From Artocarpus heterophyllus (Eukaryota > Streptophyta > Magnoliopsida > Rosales > Moraceae), in contig CM046332.1 in NCBI GenBank assembly GCA_025403435.1, forward strand, positions 2,860,981-2,924,980: 64,000 bases of DNA. The letters are read 5' to 3'. Under the pieces are notes generated by a model. It searched no databases and was not told the DNA's origin. It was given only the letters and a program-made list of their open reading frames with translations. Positions 34,075 through 44,123 of this stretch are shown piece after piece; position 1 is the first letter of the stretch; each line of letters begins with the position of its first letter. The translations under genes were made by a program, and so were the position numbers.

Positions 34075-35523
34075 TTCTGTCATGCCTCGAAGTACGGGAG
34101 GTGACGTGGTGGGTTATTTAAGTTAATTAATGAGAATTTAGCAAAAACATGAGTTTAAGCCTTTAAATTAATTATGAAAATATAAATAATTTTTAAAGCC
34201 CATTTTGGAACAAGCATTTATAATAATGAAACAGATAAGACTATCAAAGTAAATGTTAAGAAAGTGCAAAGAAATAAAAGAAATGAGAATGGGTCCCATT
34301 GACCCACATCTTGTGTACATATAGAGTACTGATAATATTATATTACAACCATAGTCCAAGTAAGAGAAAGTTAAAATTTTACATGCCTTGATATTATAGT
34401 TTAAATAACCTACTAGGTCCCCCTACTGCTCCTGAGTCCTGTCTATGGAATCCTCTCTGAACCTAAGATGAAATCCACCTAGAGGGAGGGAAAGTTTGAA
34501 AACAAATAAAATGTGAACGAAAGGCTTAGTAGGACCATATTTTAATAAACATTAAATTTTAAAAGAAAATATCATTATTAAAGAAATCACTTAAGAAAAG
34601 ACTTGAATAAATAAGATTAAACAAAATTAATCTTACCTAAAACAGCTTATTGGTCGACCAGAAAGAGAATCATTTTCTTTTCTTCGGCAAACCATATGTA
34701 TAACACCACCGTAGTAGCCCAGTTAGGTTTTGGGACCTGCTCCCAAGCTCACACGCTACATGACCCGATCTCTAATATGGCATCATGCCCTTATATTCAT
34801 TTCTATTATTATTTAAACCCAATTACCAAGTGTTTTCATCTACATTTATTCTAGGGTTCATTATGAAGTTCACTTCAATCCACGGTTCATAAAAAAATAA
34901 CCAAAATTTCAATTAGGGTCCAAAACAGTGAAAACAGATGAAAAATCACAGAATTTCTCCTTGTTCGGTAGGCCTGTAGGTCACCCTGGTTCGGCTGCTG
35001 GAAGGCTAGGTCCGATCGGCTGAACCCTTGAATCCAGCCTGCAGAACATGAAGTTCGCCCTGCTGATCTGGAAAATTTTAGAATTTTCTAGGTACGGGTC
35101 CTCGGCCTCCGAGCCCAAATCTCCTTTTCAACATGTTTTTCTCAGTTCTCAAGCATGGAAATCAAGCACAAATGATAGAAAAACATAATAGGACACTTTT
35201 AAACTCATTTAAACAAGTTTTGCATACAAAATCCAAGAAAATCCAAAAATGGAGAAAAATGGAGAAAAATGAAAAATCTTAATTCGAATTCATTTTTCTT
35301 CAAACAAAGCTTAGATTCTAGTTATTCTAAGTTTCCCTAACTTAGATCAAAGGTTTTCTAAATACAAATAAGCTTAAATTTCAAAATACAAGAAAAATTT
35401 AAAAATTGAAAAAGTTTTGAATTCGAAAACTAACCTTGAATTGAAGCTTTAAATCGCGTTTTCGATAGACCAATCACATCCTCGAGCCTCCAATCTACTA
35501 GACCAGAGCTTGCTCGATTGAAT

Positions 35524-37484
35524 TGTTTGAAGAAACAATGTGAGGTATGCAGCGGGAATTTTAAAAATTTTAACATCAGAGTATTTTTTCCAAAACACAA
35601 GTTTGACATGCGATATGTATAAATTAACCAGATCTTACTAACCTTTGTGTACCAAAGAACCTCTGCAACCTGTGAAGAGAAGTAACGTTCCAGAAGAGCC
35701 TCAACCAGCTGGTCTTCTTTGCTATTCTCTATCCACAATTGGAGTGAGTGTGGGCTCACACGTACAGCTCTTCTACCGGTGACTCTCCTTCCAACCAATC
35801 GAGAGAACCCAAAGCTAGTGTTCGTGATTTGTGAACAAAAGCTCTCAAGGAGTTTTCAAATGCTCACCAGAAGAGTATCACTCTTAATCTCTCAATTGAT
35901 CTAAGTAACTCATGAGACTTACTCCCTTTATATAGTGATTGGTCCTAGGGTCAGTCCTTATCAGATTAGGTCTCAAAAACTCAAAACAGAATCAAGTTCG
36001 GATCAATATCTGATTAGATCCGCGTGAAAATGCGTAATCTTATCCCTCGCTGATCGGCAGGCCGAACAGGCCCCATCGATAGGCCGAACTGCCGCATAAA
36101 TATCTCCATGAATCTTTTATTTTCCACCTGAGATTCTATAGGATAAGGTCTCAGTTTTGATTCAAATAACCCAATAGAGAAGTTATCTAATCAAAACAAC
36201 TTTATCAAGATAATTTCTAAGAAAATAAATCAATTCACAATAATTTTACAAGTTTATCTTGATTTAATTTAACCAATTAAATCAACCGATAAACAGACAA
36301 GAATTATCCGATCCTAATAATCCAACAAGTTAATCTTAAATTAATTTTATTACAAAATTAATTTAACCAATAAACAGACATGAATTATTCGATTCTTTCA
36401 AATTTTAAACCAATTTGATAAATCTGACATAAGTCACCAATTATTGAAAAAGCATGTTGTGTCATTATAGGATGTTGTGAGCTAGCAAAGGGGACCAAAT
36501 AGATCTATATAGTTCAAGCTCTTGATAATTATGAAACCCAATATCCCAGATATACATTTCATAATTATCAGCTCCAACACTACTCCACTTTAAGCTTGAA
36601 GCTGCACTCTCGAACTACATAAAATTATGAAGCTCGTATAGCTAAGTCTCCATGACATATCATATTGTATCATATCCCTATATGATAATCCATAATCAGC
36701 TTAAGGACAAGTTTTGTCTTACCTTCCCGATTATTTTATCTTACGTTCCATTATCTCACCATTAGAAAACTTTCCATCCAAAGATAGTATACCATTCGGT
36801 TACACCTATGTATCCAAATGGTTGAGCGCTCTAGTTTTTCAATTACAGGATAACGCATACAAGAGGATATCATTACTCCTAAAGAGGAGCTATGGATTCC
36901 ATATCTATGAATAACAATTCTACGCTATCAAGAGTCATGCCTCCAACGTACCGGCATGCATACCACTATTGAGATGTAGGAGTCATCTTTTGGTACATCA
37001 AAAGACACAAGTTGAGACAACGGGCCCACTATCCATCTCAGGATTAAGATATAATACAAATGATTGTCTAAAGTGAATCAATTTGCCAAGACAGAATTAT
37101 TAATCTAAATCAATTCATTTTGTGTCCTGATCCAACACATCGTCACCTATGACAACGTGCCAATGTTTCTATTCACGGAGTTCAACCCCGATGGTCAATC
37201 TTTGCATGAATAAAGCGCCCAACTTTATTCCCTCGATTGTGGATCATATGTTTTAGACCGTCACCTTAAGAATCGTGTCTTCCGTATAATCAGTCCATCA
37301 TATGCCCAATTCTTAAAGGTTTAGACCGACAGTCTCAGACTATTGTTTGCTTAGCATACATTCAACAAATATGAATGTAAAGAGGACAAGATTTGGAATA
37401 TATAAATGAATAAATTCTTTATTGATAAAAAATGTCTCCAAAAACGTATTACATTTTTACTCCTTATGGCACACATGTCTAACA
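35524..37484 (-). mobile_element. Solo LTR of an unrelated element, nested in gypsy 3's LTR
   Basis: 1961 bp bounded by TG...CA and flanked by a perfect TGAAT duplication (35519-35523 and 37485-37489). It joins exactly where the gypsy LTR reads CGATTGAATCTCAAAATTTT in the other copy. The minus strand has a TATA box (CTATATAAAG, plus 35926-35935), so I take minus as sense. In that reading it starts TGTTAGACATGTGTGCC and ends TTTCTTCAAACA. No coding sequence. A second copy lies at 62519 onwards. I infer a copia-like LTR, but the clade is unknown. Confidence 0.85.
35926..35935 (-). promoter_or_regulatory. TATA box of the nested solo LTR
   Basis: CTATATAAAG on the minus strand, with U3-like sequence upstream and a GA/TC-mixed leader downstream. 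Confidence 0.55.
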
Positions 37485-37893
37485 TGAATCTCAAAATTTT
37501 GAGAGAAAAATGAGAGAGAAAGGAAGAGGCAGAGTGAGAGAGAGAGATGCACGGGAGAGAGAGAGAGCTAAGAGAAAGTGAATGAGAGGAAGACAGGGGG
37601 AGTGAGAGGTATAAATAGAGAGAAAAAGTGGATGGTTTTACTATGCGAAAACCGTGTGCTGCCCACGGTTTTGTAAAATAAGATATTTTGGCATTTGACA
37701 AATTGTTATGTTCCAAATATTCAAAATGACAATTAAAATAATTAGAAACAACTAGAAATCATTAAAATAATCAAAACAACTTTAAATTCAAAAATTTAAC
37801 CAAATGATCAAATTAAGTTTAAAATAGTCATTATGGCATACTAATCCGTTATTTTACATTCTAATATCACTTAATTAATTTTAGGGTATTACA

Positions 37894-39680
37894 GGTTGTG
37901 CAAAGAGCAACTTAGAGGGCGTATCCTAAAACCTCTACGGGCCACATGTTAAATAAGCTTCTCCAAAGTAAGTATTTTATCATTTGCAGTTTTTGTTAAG
38001 ATCTTATATTTCAGCATCGATAAGTGTGTTTGTGAATAATTCTTTTTATTTTTAACTACAAGTTTTAAATGTGTTTTTAACTGATCATCCTACTAAGCTT
38101 TTTGCATATGTTTTACTAGTTTAAAAATTCCCCTCCTAGGTTTTTGCAGAACCAGTTGGGTTCGAAATGATATTTAATGCTTTATGGAGTTTCAACAGTA
38201 TTTTACTCTATAACTGTTTTGTGCCATATATACTATTCAACTTGTCATGATATCAGCCTTGTTATATTAGTTGTAATTAAACTTGTAAAAATTCTTTGCT
38301 ACCATATTGCGCATTAATTGTTGAAAGAAAATTTAAATTTATTTAATTGTTTATTTTCGTCTGTGATTCTATAATATAATTAGAGCTTTAGAAATAGTTG
38401 TTGAATTAAAAAGGTAAATGATACGCATTATTTGAAAATTTAATTTTTATGTTTTGATAAAAGTTTTATACTTTAGTTGATCAAATCATTTGAAACTATT
38501 GTAAGATTATTAAGCTTTACCTTACGGTAGTTTATGGAGTTGTCATGACTTTACTATCATCAAAATGATTAGTGTTGATGAGATGATGATTATGTTTGGA
38601 TGCATGATTGCTATGTGATATCATATAATTGTTCTGGGGTGGCATGTCTTGCAGTTATGGCATGCCAAAAACTCTTTAAAAGTTTTTTTTGCAGGTTTAA
38701 ATTTTTGGTTTTAAGAAAAATAAGTTGTTATACTGTCAAAATTTTGTCAGAATTATCTAACATGGGTAGAATAATTTAGGATGAGTTTTTGGTAGTTAGA
38801 TGGGTTATAACCAGATCCAATATATGTTGAGACCTTATGCGGCAACGTCAGGACAACTTTTAAGGCCATTCAAAGTATTCCTCAAGTTATATCCTATGAA
38901 GTGTTCAGTGCTCATTTGTTGGACACAACGAACATCACATATTTTTTGTATCATCATTGCTATATGGCCTATCTCACGAGGTGCTCCTTTGGGGCACAAT
39001 AGACAAAGAGTGCTTATTTGGGGGTGCAACAAAATTTTTTACACCCTTTCTTTCTTTCCTTCTCTTCACTTACAATCCGAGACATGAGTGAAAGAATTTG
39101 AGTGATGATTACAAATTATGAGTTATTGATTGGTTTGATAAATTGTGAACCTGATGAATGTTTTTTTATATTAATATGAGAATTTCTTTATTAACTTTAT
39201 AAGGATTTTATTTATAATATAGTAATATTATGAAAAACAGAGAGGCGAGTAATAGATTGTTGATTGATACTTAATGCCTTGGATTATCGTCAATGCTCCT
39301 CACTATTCGATTGGTATACTCTCCCTACATTTTTATTGGTGCATGTAAGATACATAAAATGAACACTCCCATAATTAATTATTTATAAATTTTTTAATTT
39401 GTTATTTGAATTTTTTATTATTTTGTTTTGACTAAAGCTGTGCAGTTGTATTTTTACTTATATTATAAGCATTCATTTATATTTTGTATATTTTTATTTT
39501 AAATTTTCTATTTGCATTTTATCTTTTTTATTTAATATTAAATATTCCTGAGTAAACTTGAATTATTTATTTATTTTTTTACAATTTTATGGGCCCAACT
39601 GCAGTTTCTTTTTCGACTTTCTAGATCCTCAAAAATATTTCCTTCAATTTAGTCACTATCTCTAATTTTGAGTCGTGACA
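37894..39680 (+). repeat. Right part of the diverged host LTR-like sequence
   Basis: Continues the sequence interrupted at 27163. It contains TCCTACTAAGCTTTTTGCAT and CCCCTCCTAGG, the order seen near the 3' end of gypsy LTRs, and finishes TTTGAGTCGTGACA at 39680. The distance from CCTAGG to the end (about 1.5 kb) is far longer than the 0.4 kb of the other LTRs, so an extra insertion or a second LTR piece may be hidden within 38.4-39.6 kb. Confidence 0.35.
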
Positions 39681-40457
39681 AAGCATATTCAAGATAAGGT
39701 TTAACAGGCAAGTTTTGTTGAAGTTGTTGACTTGTTTTTAAATAAGATTACCAAATATAGGCAAGAGAATTTGTTAATTAATAGCAAATGAATTAATGGG
39801 TAGGTTAGCATGATACTATCCACCTACTCTATTTTAAACCTTTAAATCTGTGTCAGGTTAGGTCAGTTTTATATGTTTTTTATTTTGAATCTTGATATGT
39901 AATTTTGATCATATGTAATGTTTAAAAACAAGAGCTACAGTAAAGGTGTGATGACCCGCATTTTTGGGCAATTACTTTACTTACTTAAACATCATTACTT
40001 AAACAGGCATCTTACTTACTTAGTAAGAAAAATACTGAAATAATTTTTTTTTCTAAACATATTCTTTAAATGCACTTAAAAACTGTTGCGACCTCTGTTG
40101 CCATTCATGTCGAGACCTCGCTCAACACTTGACTTTAAAACCATTTCAAATCGTTTCTTAAAACTTAATAAGAAACATTTACTAAAACATCGCTTAAAAC
40201 TTAACTTTATAATTATATTAAACAGTTCATAAACTGTATCTTAAAACTTGGAAACATTTCTTCAAACTTTGTTTTTTTTCTTAAAACTTTGAAAACACTA
40301 TATTAAATAGTGAAAAATATTTCTTTTAAACGCAGAAACATTACTCTAGTGGTATTCATACCCAAATCCTCGCATCTGTCCTCCGCAGCACCTAGCTCTT
40401 CTAACGGGTCCTACTGGTCGCCCATAAAACTACCTACAGCATGAAGAAACTTTTTAT

Positions 40458-40469
40458 GAGCTTTCGCTC
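40458..40469 (-). other. GAGC/GCTC hairpin of the 8-kb unit
   Basis: On the minus strand TGAGCGAAAGCTCA, a perfect 5-bp stem with a GAAA loop. It sits at the same place before a GTAGGT block as the TGAGCCTTTCGCTCA stem in gypsy LTRs. Confidence 0.5.
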
Positions 40470-40539
40470 AATAAGTTCAAACAAAATCTCACAAAACATT
40501 TAAACATGCTTTAAAACTTTTCTCATGAAAGCCTTTCTC

Positions 40540-40960
40540 CTAAAACATATATCATTAATATTTTCCATAGACATTTATAAAAATGACTTTCGTAAACATT
40601 CTTCATAAAACTTTTCTAGAATGTTTCAAATAAACGTTTTTTATAAAACACTTAACATGTAGCAATCCTTAGAATGCTTTTCATAAAACATCATTTATAA
40701 ACTTTTTCTTAAAAATTTTATCATAAACACTTTTTATAAACATTTTTCATAAAATATTCCTAAAACGTTTCTCATAAACGTTTTTCTAAAGCAATCTCTA
40801 TAAAGTTTTTCATAAACGCTTTTCTTAGAATATTTAACATAAAACAATCCTCAGATTGCTCTTCATAACGTCATTTATGTTTTCATAAACATTTAATATA
40901 AAACATTCCTTAGAATGTTTTTTATAGCATGTAAATGTTTCATAATAAACAAATCAAATA
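40540..40960. repeat. Run of small AAACATTC/GAATGTTT inverted repeats
   Basis: Many short variants of ATAAAACATTCCTTAGAATG alternate with CATAAACGTTTTTC-like words, giving a string of possible small hairpins in very AT-rich DNA. Confidence 0.5.
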
Positions 40961-41384
40961 CAATCACAATGCATGTTTTCATTTATGCTCAATTATGAAC
41001 TTTCGATTATGAGCATCTTATGAACATTCTTTCTCACTTTGACTTACTATCATTGTTCCTTATCTTTTCTTATCTTACACTTTAACTTTTCTTATCTGAC
41101 TTTAACTTTCCACCTTTTGTTCCTTGACTTTCTTTATCTTAGAACTTTTAGTGTTCGTACCAACATCTTTAATCATGAGATCATAAACATGATGCTTCCC
41201 TTGTGGAAGACTTAAGACCATCAAACTTCGAGGTCAAATTTTAACTTTACTTTCATTACCTTATAACAAAGAGGCTGGTACGATACTTTCTTTTCAACTT
41301 TACGTTACCTTCTTATTAACCTTAGTGAGCACATCAAATGCAACCACATCATATGCAAATATACTTGCAAATCATAGCTTGTAC

Positions 41385-41965
41385 TTTAAAATCTATTGCA
41401 TAACTAACGCAACTTATTACATAACAAATGCAACATAAAATGCAAACACATTTGGCTAATCATAATTTCTACTCTGAAACTTATTGCATAACAAATGCAT
41501 CATACAACGCAATCACATTTTGCAAATCATAACTTTTATTCTGAAACTTATTGCATAACAAATGCATCATATCACGCAATCACATTTCGCGAATCATAGC
41601 TTTCATTCTGAAACTTATTGCATAACAAATGCAACTTATATCGCAATCACATATTTCAAATCATAATTTTTATTCTGAAACATATTGCATACAAATGCAA
41701 AATATATCGTAATCACATATTACAAATCATAACTTTTATCCTAAAACATATTGCATACAAATGCAACATATATCGCAATCACATATTGCAAATCATAACT
41801 TTTATCCTAAAACATCTTGCATACAAATGCAATATATTACGCAATCACATGTTGCAAATCATAACTTTTATCCTAAAACATATTGCATACAAATGCAATA
41901 TATTACGCAATCATATGTTGCAAATCATAACTTATATTCTGAATTATATTGCATTCAATTGCAAC
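41385..41965 (-). repeat. 66-bp satellite-like array, copy A
   Basis: About nine contiguous units of the form AAATGCAACATATATCGCAA, then TCACATATTGCAAATCATAA and CTTTTATCCTAAAACATATT. The period is 66 in the most regular part (41761, 41827, 41893), so the array stays open in one frame and yields a 128-codon false ORF. Confidence 0.9.
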
Positions 41966-42699
41966 ATATTACATAACAAATGCTTCATAAAACTTATAAC
42001 TTAAATTATAACACATTATACATTGTCGAAATGTAGGACTTATACTAATCCTATTTCGTATCTAGGTTGCATATCTGCATCTAGATCATAATTTAGTACA
42101 TAAAAACTAGCCAATAAGTTCATCTTTTTATTGTTCAGTCGATAGGTTTTTTATCATCTAGTCATTCTAGACTAGTGATAATGATTATCTAAAACATGTT
42201 TACGTACTTATCTAAAAACTTCTAAGGGTCATAACAGAGCTTAACTTTTCATATCTCTCTTGAATATGTCTAGCCTTTCCCTGGGGTGTAGAAAAAGGAA
42301 AAATTAGCTCTTGTCTTTTTTTTTTATTCGTAGAGTCTCTCTCTTGGCTCTGCTCTTGTGACCTCTTTATTGGTCATGAGAAATTTTTTAAATTCTACTT
42401 GATTATCTAAATCGTTCTCTCAATTTCTAATCGAACCTAGGGTGTCTTATAGTAAATTTTCTAGTTTCCTATAGGCAAATTGAAGATTATATCCTTAATG
42501 GGTTTCTTGTGGACCTTATTGTGCATATTCATTATGCACTACATGGTGTTGTACTTATATACTATATCTTGTTATATTCTAGATAACAAGCATCAATCAT
42601 AACATTCATATCCATATCATTCGCTCGTATAAGTATTATACTTACATATCATATTCATAAACATATCATACATATACATGTCATTCATATCATACTTTC

Positions 42700-42835
42700 A
42701 CATTTCATGCTTTCACATATTACTCATACTCATGTCGTTCATATCATACATACACTTGTCGTTCATACTTTCACATATTACTCATACTCATCTCGTTCAT
42801 ATCATACATACACTTGTCGTTCATACTTTCATATC
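42700..42835 (-). repeat. About 62-bp duplication (TTTCACATATTACTCATACTC)
   Basis: Two near-identical units, each holding CTTTCACATATTACTCATAC, CGTTCATATCATACATACAC and TTGTCGTTCAT. The equivalent block in copy B (45580-45700) is also duplicated, but with a different internal junction. Confidence 0.7.
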
Positions 42836-44123
42836 GTAGAGTTGCTATACATTTTTCTTCTTTGGATAGCAACTATTTCATGTTATATTCATATAATACT
42901 TTAAGTCATGGCACATTTATAATACACACACCAATCATAGTTCATAACATTCATGCATATCAATATGCAAATAGGCTTCAAACATAACGGTTGCAAATTC
43001 ATTGCAAATCTTATTTTGTACTTTAGAACTTTTTTGCATAATAAATGCAAATATACTTTAAAAACAACTTGCATAACCATTACAAACTCATTTACAAATG
43101 CATATGTAAGCATTTAAAAACTATTTACTTCATGTTGTAGGTGAAGTCTGAACTTACCCAGATTATGCCTTAGCGTTCTCTATTTCGTTCCTTTCTCGTT
43201 CCTTTTCCTACCATTGGTCAGCTTCTGTGTCTTGATCATATGATAGCCGACTCATTAATTAACTTTCTTTTTATCAATCTACTTGATTGATAATAAAACG
43301 TAAACATTAACCATTCTTTCCTTTTAACTTGACTTGTACACTATTGGTTTACCCCTTTTTTTTTCTTCACTTAATTTTGTAACCCACTGGGTTACCTTTC
43401 GTTTACTTGAACATCTCTTATTAAATCTCTCGTCTCACATGACGGTTACATTACTTAACGTATTACATAACATTTTTTGTCTAATAATATTATGCTAAAT
43501 TGGAGTATTCGACTCCGTTCTAGCCGTTTCCTTGATAATGATGATTTTACACTTAACGGGTTTTCGTCGACCTCGTAACATTATAAACCGACATAAAATA
43601 GTGTAAAAATCACTGATCATGCATTTTCATAAATTTTTATGAAAGCATTTAAAATAATTTTTTTTAAAAATGGTTCATACTATTGGCAAGATTTCCACTT
43701 ACTTGGACTCTGAGCTAAGCGGGTCTAGTTATACCTCACTATATTTACAGTATGCGAAGCATCCTCTATAGTGCTCCTTGAGCAACCATGAATAGTTAGG
43801 AATGCTTCCTAGAGATCATACATTGCTCAAAACGTCATTCTAGACGCCGTTACTGTAGTTTGAATTGCCTCTATCTGCTTGCAATCAGTACCAGATGATT
43901 TTCACCAGAGTGGAATTAGCTCAAATGAAGGTCACCATTACGTTTAGCGCATCGAAATGAGTCAGGAGGTGGTCTCAGATCATCGCTCGGAGGTCCGGAT
44001 CATAAAATCTCAAAGTCGTCGTTCACTTGCGTTGACTGACCGTTGACCGAATTTGACCGATGTTGACCGGACTCTGTTGGCAGTTGGGCTTGGGCCTACT
44101 CCCCCTAAATTGACCCTTTTGGG

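Larger units (their letters stand above)
27164..37893 (-). mobile_element. Ty3/gypsy element 3 (minus), dead, carrying a nested solo LTR
   Basis: Both LTRs, PBS and PPT are present. Flanking duplications are GGTTC (27159-27163) and GGTTG (37894-37898), one mismatch. It is a relative of gypsy 1 with the same gene order on the minus strand. Its upstream (right-hand) LTR is enlarged to 3816 bp by a 1961-bp foreign insertion. Numerous stops and frameshifts break gag and pol. The protease active site reads DTN and the integrase start has lost its first aspartate. Confidence 0.93.
34078..37893 (-). repeat. Gypsy 3 5' LTR, interrupted
   Basis: On the minus strand it starts TGTAATACCCTAAAATTAAT at 37893 and ends TGACA at 34078. 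Without the nested insertion and one TSD copy it is about 1850 bp, shorter than the other LTR: a piece around the GGAGCT/GTAGGA block is missing near 34905. It keeps the donor-like AAG/GTTAGT (plus coordinates 35433-35434). Confidence 0.9.
41231..44123 (-). repeat. Tandem duplication in the 8-kb unit, copy A
   Basis: 2893 bp from AGGTCAAATTTTAACTTTAC to GACCCTTTTGGG. It holds a 66-bp satellite array, a CATATCATAC-rich block (42590-42840), a CT/TTTTC block, and a terminal segment with GGTTGACCG-type motifs (44030-44070). Confidence 0.9.

Noticed and set aside
41385..41965. Regular direct repeats resembling a CRISPR array
   Set aside because: Units are contiguous with no unique spacers, in plant nuclear DNA. 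It is a tandem satellite.
41618..42004. 128-codon open frame with 22-residue repeats (NHILQIITFILKHIAYKC)
   Set aside because: It is the translation of the 66-bp satellite; the period is a multiple of three, so the frame stays open. The sequence differs between copies A and B without coding constraint.
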